Shown one piece after another: positions 29,522 to 38,568 of a DNA stretch of 64,000 nucleotides. Source of the DNA: JBGPTK01 sp963797765. Its GTDB lineage: Bacteria > Acidobacteriota > Terriglobia > Acidiferrales > UBA7541. The notes below the pieces were generated by a model. The model made no database searches. It saw nothing but the letters and a program-made list of their open reading frames with translations, and was not told where the DNA came from. The translations under genes were made by a program, and so were the position numbers. Each line of letters begins with the position of its first letter. The stretch's first letter is position 1. Location of the stretch: assembly GCA_963797765.1 (NCBI GenBank), contig CAWCQU010000001.1, forward strand, positions 248,001 to 312,000, in the 5' to 3' direction.

Positions 29522-29949
29522 TTTCTTACCAGGCAAAGCACGTCCCGGTGCCGCGCGGATGGATTGCCAAATCGAAACCGCAGTCGTTGACCCTTACCAA
29601 ACTGCCTGTCACGCTGTTTACGATCTTGAATCTGGAATGGAGTACTCAGCAAATTTCGATCTCCAAGGCAGCCCCGCTGGGAAGCCTCACTCTCGCGGAG
29701 GCCGAAGACTCATTTGAAAAGTCATTTTGGACCTACCCTCCCATGGCCGGAGGCTTTGCCGTGATCAGCGGCCCTGTTAAGTTTGGCAAATGGCCGAATG
29801 AGATTTTTTGCATGACCACAAGCCACTCAAAAATTGATGCGCCGGTGTTCGCGGAATGTTTGTTTCAGCAGGGAACTTGGCAAGCCAGCTTCCTGGGGGC
29901 CAGGCAGCAATTGGACAAATTTTACGAGATCCTTCACGGTGTGCACTAA
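29474..29949 (+). CDS. downstream part of the YcxB-like locus, or a separate envelope protein
   Basis: From the poly-T tract on, the +1-shifted frame encodes about 158 residues: SPYLYEAGWHLRYGD, VPVPRGWIAKSKPQSL, then a beta-rich domain ending EILHGVH. The first residues read like the periplasmic end of a membrane helix, but the helix itself lies in the upstream frame. Without a frame correction it would have to start inside the upstream gene: the frame is open back to 29377, with no ribosome-binding site and a poor N-terminus. I do not recognise a family. A single 335-residue protein from 28934 is my preferred reading. Confidence 0.5.
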
Positions 29950-30164
29950 GTCCAGCCGCACTCGAAGCGGGGGACTCCCGCCCACATCCGATCCGATCTC
30001 TCAAATCAGGTGGAAAATCGCTGGTCAAGCCTGCCGAACGCCTCTAAGTCATTGATTCCACGTAAGTATCCGTAGTACTTCTAGGATGGCTAGTAGATGG
30101 TTTTTTCGATAAAATCGTTTTTTAATTTGTCTGCAACGGGGAGTCGTAAGAGAATTTACATTGA

Positions 30165-30174
30165 CTTGCTATCG
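30165..30174 (+). promoter_or_regulatory. decamer shared upstream of both pilin genes, copy 1
   Basis: CTTGCTATCG lies 53 bases before the first pilin ATG and recurs exactly upstream of the second pilin (41984-41993). TGCTATCG resembles an extended -10 element. The upstream DNA is AT-rich, with a hairpin between T tracts at about 30100-30122. Confidence 0.35.
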
Positions 30175-30217
30175 TCTCTGCAGGAGCGCGAGCACATTCA
30201 AGTCGGAGGGAACCCAG

Positions 30218-30778
30218 ATGCGGCCAAAGATGATCCAGATATTGAAGCGCCTCTGCCGGGAACAAATCGGCCAGGACATGATTGAATATGCGTTGTTGCT
30301 GATGCTCGTCGCACTGGGCTCGGTCGCGAGCTCGAAGACTCTCTCCGGTACCCTCGGGAATACATACACGGGGATTGGATCGACGATCACGGCTACCACG
30401 ACCGGTCAAAATGGCGGCGGGGCCGGCAACAACAATGCGGGCAATAACAACGCCGGAAACAACAACAATAACAACAACATCGGGAACAACAATTTCGGGA
30501 ACAACAACAATAACAACAACAACGGAAACAACAACTTCGGGAACAACAACAATAACAACAACATCGGGAATAACAATTTCGGGAACAACAACAATAACAA
30601 CAACTTTGGGAACAATAACAACAACAACTACGGGAACAACAACAATAACAACAACTTCGGGAACAACAACAATAACAACAATTTTGGGAACAATAACAAC
30701 AACAACTTCGGAAACAACAATAACAACAACTTCGGAAACAATAACAACAACTTTGGGAACAACTGGGCACAACAATAA
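30218..30778 (+). CDS. Flp/Fap-type pilin with Asn-rich repeat tail
   Basis: This is a 186-residue type IVb prepilin. A short basic leader (MRPKMIQILKRLCREQIG) precedes the Flp cleavage motif G / QDMIEY (G, four residues, E, Y) and the hydrophobic helix ALLLMLVALGSVASS. A short TLSG/GNTYTG linker follows, ending near residue 66. The remaining 120 residues are a tail with about 84 Asn, built of G-N(3-8) units closed by Phe, Ile or Tyr and ending GNNWAQQ. Normal Flp pilins stop at 50-70 residues. In the DNA the tail is a minisatellite of units near 27 bases, all multiples of three. CGGAGGG precedes ATG 30218. No tad/cpa assembly gene is in the window. It heads a cassette that is duplicated at 42-44.5 kb. 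Confidence 0.85.
   Translation: MRPKMIQILKRLCREQIGQDMIEYALLLMLVALGSVASSKTLSGTLGNTYTGIGSTITATTTGQNGGGAGNNNAGNNNAGNNNNNNNIGNNNFGNNNNNNNNGNNNFGNNNNNNNIGNNNFGNNNNNNNFGNNNNNNYGNNNNNNNFGNNNNNNNFGNNNNNNFGNNNNNNFGNNNNNFGNNWAQQ
30436..30772 (+). repeat. minisatellite coding for the Asn-rich pilin tail
   Basis: AAC/AAT runs are separated by GGG or GGA and TTC/ATC/TAC. The commonest unit reads GGGAACAACAACAATAACAA followed by CAACTTC. Units of 15, 21, 24 and 27 bases alternate, and shorter units cluster at the 3' end. Unit changes keep the reading frame. The same DNA stays open on the minus strand as a Val/Ile-rich frame, which I regard as a shadow. Confidence 0.85.
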
Positions 30779-31295
30779 CAGCTAACGATGGACCGTTCGG
30801 GCCTTTCTCCAGCTAAGGAACGGAAGCTACCTCGGGTCCGCCGCCGATCTGTACTCCTGAATTCTGGGCGGGCCAGCGAGAGTTGGGCGTTCTAGCTCGG
30901 CGAGTGCCTCCCCGAAACGCCTCCACACAAGCCAAAGTTGAGAGATCGCAACTTCCATGCGACATCTCTTGAGCCCGAAGCGCTTTCTAGGCTCTTACTC
31001 GAATTACCTCCGTCTTCATTTATCCGTGCTTCCTCAACCTACAAATTCCAGGCTTTATCCTCCCGCGATCCAGCTACCCATCATAACTCAATTCTGATCC
31101 GAGGAGAAGTAACCGGTTCGTCGGAAGTACTGGTAGTTCTAGAGGTTGTAGGGCCAAAGTCCTGTGGCTTGACGAAGCCGACCCACCCCCGGTAAAATAA
31201 CTTCACGCCTCGTCCCTGAAAGAACTTTCCGGCTCACTGAATCGACTGAATTAAATGGGTTTCTGCGCGCAAGTGCGCCATAGGAGCGGGACTAG
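30779..31295. other. 517-base gap without a supported gene
   Basis: Between the Asn-rich pilin and the membrane-protein pair I find no ORF with a ribosome-binding site and plausible composition. An 85-codon frame at 30938-31195 lacks both. No clear hairpin or repeat is seen. Confidence 0.5.
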
Positions 31296-31829
31296 GTGTT
31301 GCATCCGACCCCAATTCAACGGATTGTCGTCAGCGCCTTTATAATCTTCAATCTAATTGCGATTCTGTGTTGGGCGTTTCCAGTGGATACACAGCTTTTC
31401 CCTGCCGTGAACCACCACACCTACTACTACATGAATTTGTCCGGCCTGTCGCAGGGGTGGTCCCTGTTTGCACCCAATCCGCCGAACAGCAATTGCCGGA
31501 TGTCTGCTGAAATTGTCCACCAGGGCGGTTCGACCAACCTGTGGAATTTCCCCATGCCCCAGGATTTCAATAATTCCTATTTCCTGGAACGCGATCGCAA
31601 ATGGGCGAATGATTCCCTGCGCATGGATCGAAATTCCATGCTCTGGCCCGACGCGGCCCGCTACATCGCGCGCATCAATGACGATTCCATGCATCGCCCC
31701 GTTTCCGTCAAACTGTTCCGCGTTTGTGAAACGGTTCCCACGCCAGGATCCAATCCAGCCGCCACTCCCGAAGTTCCGAAGCGCGAAAATTTTTTTACTT
31801 ATGACGTGAAACCGGGAGACTTAGAGTGA
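31296..31829 (+). CDS. single-pass membrane protein with FAPxP motif, partner of HTTM protein (copy 1)
   Basis: This 177-residue protein has one N-terminal membrane helix at about residues 9-28 (RIVVSAFIIFNLIAILCWAF). An extracytoplasmic part follows with GLSQGWSLFAPNPPNSNCRMSAEI (in part), then NLWNFPMPQDFNNSYFLERDRKW (in part), LWPDAARYIARI and a proline-rich end. The W-x-L-FAP motif resembles the DUF5819-type proteins that accompany HTTM proteins. That assignment is from memory. It starts at GTG 31296 with GGAG 10 bases upstream. Its TGA overlaps the GTG of the next gene (GTGA), so the two are translationally coupled. A paralogue lies at 43016-43540. Confidence 0.8.
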   Translation: MLHPTPIQRIVVSAFIIFNLIAILCWAFPVDTQLFPAVNHHTYYYMNLSGLSQGWSLFAPNPPNSNCRMSAEIVHQGGSTNLWNFPMPQDFNNSYFLERDRKWANDSLRMDRNSMLWPDAARYIARINDDSMHRPVSVKLFRVCETVPTPGSNPAATPEVPKRENFFTYDVKPGDLE

Positions 31830-32785
31830 CAGTGCGCGCACTGATCCGCGGCTGGAACGATTTCTTTTTCAAGCCGCAATCGCCAACTCCGGTGGCCTTG
31901 TTCCGGATCCTCTACGGATTGTTGACCATCATCAATCTCCTGATGCTCCGTCCCGAATGGCTGAAGTGGTACGGCCCGCGCGGCTTCATGACCATGGAAA
32001 CCATGCACCGGATAGGTTCCGGGCCGCACCCGAATCTTTTTGAGCTGCTGCCCCAGACCGATGCCGCCGTTCTCGCCTTTTTCTGGTTTTTCCTGATTGT
32101 TTCCATTTTTCTCACCGCCGGCTTCATGACGCGATTTAGCACCGTCGCCGTTTTCCTCTGCGTCCAATCCATTCAAACGCGCAATTACTACATTCTGAAC
32201 GGCAGCGACACTCTCCTCAGTGTTTTGGGATTCTTCCTTATTTTCGCCCCTGCGGGCGCGGCGTTTTCCATTGATCGATGGCTGCGCATCCGAAAAGGTG
32301 TCGAAGGCCACGAAGTGCCGCTGCACAGTCCCTGGGCCCAAAGGCTGATTCAAATTCAAATCGCCTTCATGTATTTCACTACCTTCTATTGCAAAACGCG
32401 CGGAAGCTCATGGATCGACGGCACAGCTGTTTATTACGCCCTTCATTTTATCGAAGGCCACCACTTCCCGGTTCCCATCCACAGCCTGCTGATCATCAAG
32501 CTTCTCACCTGGGGCACCTTGCTGATTGAACTCGGCCTGGGAACCTTGGTCTGGTTCCGGGAACTCCGCTATCCCGTCCTAATCGCTGGATTGTGCCTGC
32601 ACCTGGGGATCGAGTACGCGATGAATATTCCGTTATTCGAATGGATTTCGATCGCCACCTACGCCGTCTTTATTTATCCCGAAGATTTATCCCGCGTGGG
32701 AGAGTGGATTCGCAGCCAAGTGGAATTGAGGTCTTATTCCCTTCGAAGTTTTGCTCCCGTCTTGAAGCGCAAAGGGGCTGCCTAA
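31826..32785 (+). CDS. HTTM-domain polytopic membrane protein (copy 1)
   Basis: This 319-residue integral membrane protein of the HTTM family is related to the membrane part of vitamin K-dependent gamma-carboxylase. Motifs include FKPQSPTPVALFRILYGLLT, MLRPEWLKWYGPRGF, FFWFFLIVSIFLTAGFMTRFS (in part), the signature RNYYILNGSDTLLSVLGFFL and FAPAGAAFSIDRW. Further helices include LLTWGTLLIELGLGTLVWF and YPVLIAGLCLHLGIEYAM, before a short polar tail. It starts at GTG 31826, overlapping the stop of its partner by four bases. HTTM proteins may act on protein or lipid substrates in the membrane. No activity can be read from this sequence. A frameshifted paralogue lies at 43537-44533. Confidence 0.88.
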   Translation: MTVRALIRGWNDFFFKPQSPTPVALFRILYGLLTIINLLMLRPEWLKWYGPRGFMTMETMHRIGSGPHPNLFELLPQTDAAVLAFFWFFLIVSIFLTAGFMTRFSTVAVFLCVQSIQTRNYYILNGSDTLLSVLGFFLIFAPAGAAFSIDRWLRIRKGVEGHEVPLHSPWAQRLIQIQIAFMYFTTFYCKTRGSSWIDGTAVYYALHFIEGHHFPVPIHSLLIIKLLTWGTLLIELGLGTLVWFRELRYPVLIAGLCLHLGIEYAMNIPLFEWISIATYAVFIYPEDLSRVGEWIRSQVELRSYSLRSFAPVLKRKGAA

Positions 32786-32815
32786 GAAGTCACGTAGGAA
32801 TGCTGATCCTGGTTT

Positions 32816-32843
32816 GTGTAGCGCCGCCCTTCAGGGCGGCATC
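32816..32843. repeat. dispersed palindromic element, family R2, short form
   Basis: GCCGCCCT TC AGGGCGGC (32823-32840) is flanked by GTGTAGC and ATCT. The flanks match those of the element at 5137-5190 read on the minus strand. It lies just after HTTM copy 1. Confidence 0.5.
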
Positions 32844-32952
32844 TGTTTTAACCCCTGCGGACCGCCAAGGATAGGCAAGCAACTTACAACTCTACCGCGC
32901 TGGTTTGTGAGTGAAAGGGACGGAAAGCGCGCCGGCAAAGCGCCAGAGTGAA

Positions 32953-33504
32953 CTATTTCTTTCCGAGACGGTAAACGATCCCGACCGAAAACTGAAAATT
33001 GTCCTGCCTCAGCCCCAGGTAGCGGCTCATCAAATAATCGCCCTGTCCGCGAATCGCCAGTTTGTCCCCAACTTTGAAATCCAAACCGCCCCCTGCGTTC
33101 ATCGCGAATTTTGCAGCCGCGGAAGAAATTCCCAAATATCCCTGGCTGGCGTGAATCATTCCAAACTGGGCGTCGGCATAAGGAACAACGCGGTCGAATT
33201 TGCGGTAAGAAAAAACGGGACCGTAGGTATAGGTCTGCGCGGAAACGTTTAAATTGGAGGTCACGCTCGCCGCAGTCACTGCCTCCGTGCCGGAATAGGC
33301 GTTCAATTGAAACCGGCCGCCAAACCAGCTGTTCAGATTCTGAGTGATCGAGAAGCCGCCGCCGTGCAGGTGAAAACTGGTGCCATTGGTATTGGCGAGC
33401 AAATAGGAATAATTGCCGCCCAGCTCCCACGCGGGAGTCTCCTGCGCGCGCGCCGTGGCGCAGAGAAGAAGAAGTGCAGGAATGAGCCAAATGAACCGTT
33501 TCAT
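32953..33504 (-). CDS. outer-membrane beta-barrel protein
   Basis: This is a 183-residue small porin-like barrel (OmpA/OprF-type outer-membrane fold). A signal peptide (FIWLIPALLLLCATARAQ) is followed by alternating amphipathic strands (WELGGNYSYLLANT, GGRFQLNAYSG, YTYGPVFSYRKFDRVVPYADAQFG in part, AMNAGGGLDFKVGDKLAIRGQ in part, FQFSVGIVYRLGKK). The count is consistent with an eight-stranded barrel. ATG 33504 is preceded by AAGGAGACACTTCG. It is a single gene between the HTTM gene (plus) and a large SBBP protein (minus). Confidence 0.82.
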   Translation of the reverse strand: MKRFIWLIPALLLLCATARAQETPAWELGGNYSYLLANTNGTSFHLHGGGFSITQNLNSWFGGRFQLNAYSGTEAVTAASVTSNLNVSAQTYTYGPVFSYRKFDRVVPYADAQFGMIHASQGYLGISSAAAKFAMNAGGGLDFKVGDKLAIRGQGDYLMSRYLGLRQDNFQFSVGIVYRLGKK

Positions 33505-33555
33505 CGAAGTGTCTCCTTCAGCGGTGACGTCCTAATTTGTAAGTGGCCCAGGTTC

Positions 33556-33622
33556 TTAGGGGGTCGGAGCTTTAGCTCCGACATCCGCTTCTGAAAGAAG
33601 AGCGGGCTTTAGCCCCTGAAGC
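33556..33622. repeat. dispersed palindromic element, family R1, copy 2
   Basis: TTAGGGGGTCGGAGCTTTAG then CTCCGACA, then GGGCTTTAGCCCCTGAAGC. It is the same two-hairpin layout as copies 1 and 3. It lies in the 305-base gap between the beta-barrel gene and the SBBP gene. Nothing else was recognised in that gap. Confidence 0.75.
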
Positions 33623-33809
33623 CTTCGAACAGAAGCCTTGTGGTCGCGTCAATTGAAAACTTAGCGTGCCAGCCCTGCGCTGCGCCTGGTGCATTCCCGT
33701 CATCAACCACCAGGCAAATTTTGTCACTTTGGCTAACCGGCAGAATCAGGGACTTGCGGCTGCTTGCCGGAGTGATGACCCTGACTAGTCTATCGAAGGC
33801 TCTGAATCC

Positions 33810-36800
33810 CTAGTTGACCTTTAGAGTGAGTGTTGTCGTGTGCGTTATTGATCCCGAAGCACCAGTCGAGCTGGCGGTCACCACCACCTGATAGGTGCCT
33901 GCAGGCGTGCCCACAGGCGTACCCACGGCTCCGCCGCCGCTGCAGGCAGAAACCATCAGCACCAGGCTCAAGACCAACCCGCACGCCGCCACCGGCAGGC
34001 GACGTCCCTTCAGGCTGCTCATTTTGGCCAGCATCAGCGAGAAGAGAACCAAGAACGCGAACCACGGCAAACTCAAGTGCCGCAGCGTGCCGAACGGATC
34101 CACTTTCTTTGTCGGACCAGGCGCCACGAATGTGCGCAGCCCGGTATTCACTGTTAGATTGAAGTTCGCCGTTCCTCCCGGCGTCGGAGTCACGGATTGC
34201 GGCGTCATCGAGCAGGTTGACTGGACCGGCAGCCCGCTGCAGCTCAGCGTCACTTGCTGCGAGAATCCGTTGATCGAGGTGATCGAGATTCCAAAGGTCG
34301 CCGCCTGTCCTGCCGGAACGGTAGCCGAGTTCGCCGTAGTCGAGATCGAGAAATCAGCATTGGTTCCAACTCCCGTGCCACTGAGCAGCACGGTCTGCTG
34401 GCCCCCGGGCGCGTTATCAGTCAAGGTAATGGAGCCTGAGCTTGCGCCTGCCGCTGCGGGCGTATACGTCACATTGATCGTGCACGTCGTGGTCGGCGGA
34501 AGCGCTGCCGCGCACGTATTGATTTGGGCGAAGTCGCCGCTGGCTAACACGGAAGAAATCACAAGTGGCGCCTGCCCGGAATTCGTGACAATGATCGATT
34601 TCGGGTTACTGGTCACACCCACTGCCTGATTTCCAAATGCCAGGCTGGTTGGTGCAAGAGTGATTCCAGGCGCCGGCGTTCCCGTCCCGCTCAGAGTCAC
34701 CACCTGCGGGCTGTTCGGAGCGTTGTCAGTGATTGTCGCTGTTCCATTTCGAATTCCTACTGCTGTGGGCTGGAATGCCACGCCGATTCCGCAACTCCCG
34801 CCGATGGCAAGGCTCGAACCGCAATTATTGGCTTGGATGAAGTCGCCCGTGACAACGATGCTCGAAATCAGGAGTGGTCCGCTGCCGGTGTTGGTCAGCG
34901 TCAGCCCTTGCGCAGTGCTAATAGAGCCGATGCTCTGGGGCCCGAATCCGAGATTGGTCGGAGAGACGACAGCCGTCGGTTCAATTAACCCCGTGCCAGT
35001 AAGCAAAAGAATTTGCGGGCTGTCGGGAGCGTTATCCGTAAGAGTCAGCGCCCCGGTGCTTGCACCTGCCGCCGTCGGCGTAAACGTGACGTTGATCACG
35101 CAATTGGTGAATGGCTGCAGAGGCGCGACGCAATTGTTTGTTTGCGCGAAAGCTCCACTAGCCACAATGCCGGTAAACGTCAGCGCAGCGGTGCCCGTGT
35201 TCGTAACGGTAATCGGCAGGGGGCTGCTCGTAGTGCCTACGGACTGATTGCCGAACGCAAGTGAAGAAGGCGCGACGCTCACTGTTGGGGATGGATTTCC
35301 GGTTCCTGTGAGATTCACGACATGCTGGTTGCCCGAAGTAGTGTCAGTGATGGTAAGCGATGCGGTTCGAGTTCCCGCTGCGGTCGGAGTGAATCTGACA
35401 CTAAACGTGCACGTGCCGCCGGCGCTTACCGATGCGCCGCAAGTATTGGTTTGCGCAAAATCCCCGGCGTTCGTTCCCGAGATGGCAACGGTGAAGGTCA
35501 ACACCGAGTCGCCATTATTCAGGGTCACAGTTTGCGGCGCACTGGTGGTGTTCACAGGCTGGCCGGGAAAAATTAAACCCGCAGGGGTCAAGGCGATTCC
35601 CGCAGTCGAAACGATGACCTTCGAAATGAACGCATCACAATTGCCGGCGGGCGTGGCTTGGCCAGGATTCGACAGTGGGAAGTCCAAAGAACAGGTTTGC
35701 CCGGTAACGAACACTCCGGGATTGAGTGGGTCTGGAGGAATCAGTTCGACGGCAATTCCGTTTCCACTTTCTGTATTGCTACCGCCTAAGTAAGACGAAT
35801 ATACCAGTTGTGCGGCCGCAGCGGCCGTAGGATTTAGCCTCGTCACAAACGCGTCGGCGTTGCCACCGCCATAATTTGGCTGGAAGACTGGCGTAGTGAT
35901 GGGGAAATCTTGCGACACTGTTGTGCCGACCAGGTACACATTCCCGCTTGTATCGAAAGCGATTCCGTTGCCTTGGTCCGCCAGCGTGCCTCCCAGGTAG
36001 GTGAAGTAGAGAAGAGATGACGCGCCAGTTAGAGTTGTATCTAATTTGGCCACGAACGCATCGCCCTGGCATGAAGTGGGAGGAGTCGCAGACGAGCCTG
36101 GAGGCACGTCGCAATCCGGTTGAAGGGCACCCGCCGGCGGAGTAAACCCCAGCGAGGTCGCAACGGAGTTCGTAGTTCCTACCACGTATGCTTTTCCAGT
36201 TGCGTCCACGGCCACGCCATTGCCTTGATCCTGATTGGTCCCGCCGATGAAGGTGGAGTAGATCAGAGACGCAGCTCCGGTCGCGTTTGTATTGACCTTG
36301 GTCAGGAACGCGTCGCCTGCGCCAGCTTTCGTAGGCTGAAGTCCATTTAGAATCGGAAAACCAGCCGCCGCATCCGAATTCGCGAGACCTGTGACGTATG
36401 CGTTCCCATTGTTATCGACCGCAACCCCAAGACCGGAATCTTCGGCAGTGCCACCGATGTAGCTTGAATAAAGTAGCGAAATTCCAGTAGGGCTCAGCTC
36501 GGATATGTACGCGTTAGTAACGCCGACGAACCCGGTCGGGCCCGTGTTCACCTTGAAACCGTTCAAGGTGGGAAACGGCTGGGGCTCCGGAGCGGGAGGC
36601 GTTATGGTGACGGTCGGTGGAATCATCGGAGTCGTTTGCCCGGTGACGTACGCATTCCCGTCGGTATCCACAGCGATTGCGGCACCGGTTACATCTTCGT
36701 AGAAGCCAAGATAAGTGGAATAAATCAGCGCCGAACCTGCAGTATTCAGCTTGGCCACGAAGGCATTGGAAACAATCCCACTTTCCGTATTAAACGTCGC

Positions 36801-38081
36801 ACCACACTTGCCGTCGCCACCGCATGCAGGATTAAATACAGGAAGCGTTACGGGGAAGTGCGGCGAAAAAGTGGTGCCAACGACATAAGCTTCGCCGGCG
36901 CTATCCACCGCGATACCATTTCCGAAATCCTGGTTTTCCCCACCCAAATAAGTGGAGTAGAGCAACGTTTTGCCATCCGCTTTCAATTTGCTGACAAAGG
37001 CGTCTTGTGGGAAATCGTCGCCTCCGCCATGGTCCGGCTGCAGCGGGTGCGCCACGGGGAAGTCAACCGAATGCGTACTGCCTACCACGAATGCGGTGCC
37101 GTCACTTGCCACCGCGATTCCGTTGGCTACGTCAATTCCGGTTCCACCCAGGTACGTGGAGTAGGACAAGATCGGGTCAATCGTCAGCGGGAACCGCCGG
37201 TCGTATTTTCCAACTTGAAATGCGATTGTGCGCGCGTCCTTCATCGCAAATTTCGCAGTGACCGGATGGCGCACGCCTTTCACGTCCTGGTACGCCACGG
37301 GCTTGTGCATCACCACATCGCCCTGCTTCATGCTGACGATCAATTCGCCGCTCTCATCCGTGCGCACTTGCTTCGTGCCGCGAAACACCAATTGGATCAG
37401 GTCCGCGCTGGCCCCTGGCGCGACCACGAAATCGTATTCCAACTGCCGCTGCGTGCCGTAATAAATCAAATCGATCCCGGGATAAACTTCGCGTTCCGCA
37501 ACTTTGCGATAGTTCGGAACGTTGGTGTGCCAGCCGGATGGCGTATTGCCAATAAAATAGTTGCTCTTTCCAGGCAGTTCGTCCACTGCGGCGATCCGCG
37601 CCGCCGGATTCGCTCCCAGCAATCCCATTCGCAGTACGGCAGTGTTTTGGTTTTTTTCCGTCTGATCGCGTCTTCCAATCTTCTTACCGGCTTCAGGCGA
37701 AATTTTGCTCAACGTAAATACCGCTTCGCCCGGCGTCAAAAACAGCGCGTAGCCATTCCCACGCGCCAAGAATTTCACGCGGCTGTCCGATTGTCCGCGG
37801 TTAGCCTCAAAGGAGAGAGGCAACTTGCCGTACTGCTCGGCCACCTGGTTCTTGGTGGGGATTCCGGGCTTCAACGCCGCGAGTGATTCCATTCCTCCGT
37901 GCTGGGAATTGCCAGTTCGCGAGGGCGTCGGGAGCACCGGCTCCTCACTGGTCCCTCGAGTGGCCAGCGTCCAAAGCGAGGCGCAGTAAAGCATCACAGC
38001 CGCAAGGCCAATGGTGGCGCAAAGTGGCGCCACCCATCGGAACGGCTTGGGCGTTCGCATCGAGAGCTCGTGATTTTTCAT
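33810..38081 (-). CDS. large exported SBBP-repeat and ASH-domain protein
   Basis: This is a 1423-residue envelope protein. An N-terminal membrane helix or signal (WVAPLCATIGLAAVMLYCAS) is followed by a conserved beta domain (LSFEANRGQSDSRVKFLARG...). SBBP beta-propeller repeats follow (YSTYLGGTGIDVANGIAVAS, YSTYLGGENQDFGNGIAVDS and several more to about residue 840). Four choice-of-anchor / ASH (Spd2-Hydin-like) Ig domains come next (PSSLAFGNQSVGTTSSPLPI type), then an Ig-like domain (ADFSISTTANSATVPAGQAA). Two hydrophobic stretches and a short beta tail end the protein. ATG 38081 is preceded by AGGAGGGAG. Such proteins are adhesin-like or structural. No enzyme is seen. Confidence 0.85.
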   Translation of the reverse strand: MKNHELSMRTPKPFRWVAPLCATIGLAAVMLYCASLWTLATRGTSEEPVLPTPSRTGNSQHGGMESLAALKPGIPTKNQVAEQYGKLPLSFEANRGQSDSRVKFLARGNGYALFLTPGEAVFTLSKISPEAGKKIGRRDQTEKNQNTAVLRMGLLGANPAARIAAVDELPGKSNYFIGNTPSGWHTNVPNYRKVAEREVYPGIDLIYYGTQRQLEYDFVVAPGASADLIQLVFRGTKQVRTDESGELIVSMKQGDVVMHKPVAYQDVKGVRHPVTAKFAMKDARTIAFQVGKYDRRFPLTIDPILSYSTYLGGTGIDVANGIAVASDGTAFVVGSTHSVDFPVAHPLQPDHGGGDDFPQDAFVSKLKADGKTLLYSTYLGGENQDFGNGIAVDSAGEAYVVGTTFSPHFPVTLPVFNPACGGDGKCGATFNTESGIVSNAFVAKLNTAGSALIYSTYLGFYEDVTGAAIAVDTDGNAYVTGQTTPMIPPTVTITPPAPEPQPFPTLNGFKVNTGPTGFVGVTNAYISELSPTGISLLYSSYIGGTAEDSGLGVAVDNNGNAYVTGLANSDAAAGFPILNGLQPTKAGAGDAFLTKVNTNATGAASLIYSTFIGGTNQDQGNGVAVDATGKAYVVGTTNSVATSLGFTPPAGALQPDCDVPPGSSATPPTSCQGDAFVAKLDTTLTGASSLLYFTYLGGTLADQGNGIAFDTSGNVYLVGTTVSQDFPITTPVFQPNYGGGNADAFVTRLNPTAAAAAQLVYSSYLGGSNTESGNGIAVELIPPDPLNPGVFVTGQTCSLDFPLSNPGQATPAGNCDAFISKVIVSTAGIALTPAGLIFPGQPVNTTSAPQTVTLNNGDSVLTFTVAISGTNAGDFAQTNTCGASVSAGGTCTFSVRFTPTAAGTRTASLTITDTTSGNQHVVNLTGTGNPSPTVSVAPSSLAFGNQSVGTTSSPLPITVTNTGTAALTFTGIVASGAFAQTNNCVAPLQPFTNCVINVTFTPTAAGASTGALTLTDNAPDSPQILLLTGTGLIEPTAVVSPTNLGFGPQSIGSISTAQGLTLTNTGSGPLLISSIVVTGDFIQANNCGSSLAIGGSCGIGVAFQPTAVGIRNGTATITDNAPNSPQVVTLSGTGTPAPGITLAPTSLAFGNQAVGVTSNPKSIIVTNSGQAPLVISSVLASGDFAQINTCAAALPPTTTCTINVTYTPAAAGASSGSITLTDNAPGGQQTVLLSGTGVGTNADFSISTTANSATVPAGQAATFGISITSINGFSQQVTLSCSGLPVQSTCSMTPQSVTPTPGGTANFNLTVNTGLRTFVAPGPTKKVDPFGTLRHLSLPWFAFLVLFSLMLAKMSSLKGRRLPVAACGLVLSLVLMVSACSGGGAVGTPVGTPAGTYQVVVTASSTGASGSITHTTTLTLKVN

Positions 38082-38568
38082 CGGTATCTCCCTCCTAGGC
38101 TCAATCGAGGGAGCCAGGGGTAGATTTGTTGACACCTATACGAACAGGTATACCCGGTGCCACGGGTCTAGAAGCATCTGGCTCGCCACATCCCCATCTT
38201 GCTGTAACATTAAGATAAATAAAGTGTTTACTAGTATCGCAGGCCTCCGAACCGCAGAGATTGTTCACGATCGTTCACTTGACCCCTCACCGGAAGTCCT
38301 GTTTTGCAGACAAATCACAATCCTCGCGGTCCGGCGTGATCGTTTGGACTAAAGTGATTTAGTTCCAGCCGCTTGCGGATAATCCAACTTGCAGTGATTG
38401 CCCAGCGGAGCGAGGAATCCCGCGCAATTCCCAAATGCTTGAACAAAAGCCAATTTCTTAAAGGTCGCTCTTCCATAAATGAAGCAGCTTACAAACGATT
38501 GCGTATCCCGCTGCCTTGAACGGACGGGGAAAGGGACTTGAGTAATGTGGTAGCATCCACCCGGAATT
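38082..38568. other. 487-base divergent promoter gap with an R3 repeat copy
   Basis: This gap separates the divergent SBBP and MFS/spermidine synthase genes and should hold both promoters. The only structure seen is a copy of repeat family R3 at about 38396-38445 and a short palindrome (GGTATACC at 38147-38154). No ORF is supported. Confidence 0.5.
38396..38445. repeat. dispersed element, family R3, copy with AAATGCTTGA tail
   Basis: GCGGAGCGAGGAATCCCG followed by CAATTCCCAAATGCTTGA. The same order, GGAGTGAGGGATCCCG then AATTCCAAATGCTTGAGAAG, occurs at 48849-48900. A related tail occurs at 41772-41787. Confidence 0.5.

Noticed and set aside
30436..30772. Regular short repeats that could suggest a CRISPR array.
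   Set aside because: Units are 15-27 bases with no unique spacers, and they are in frame with the pilin. No cas genes are present.
30122..30775. Long Val/Ile-rich open frame on the minus strand across the Asn repeat.
   Set aside because: It is the antisense reading of the AAC/AAT repeat, lacks a start with a ribosome-binding site, and the plus strand has a clear pilin head.
30938..31195. 85-codon frame between the pilin and the FAPxP gene.
   Set aside because: No ribosome-binding site and no recognisable features.
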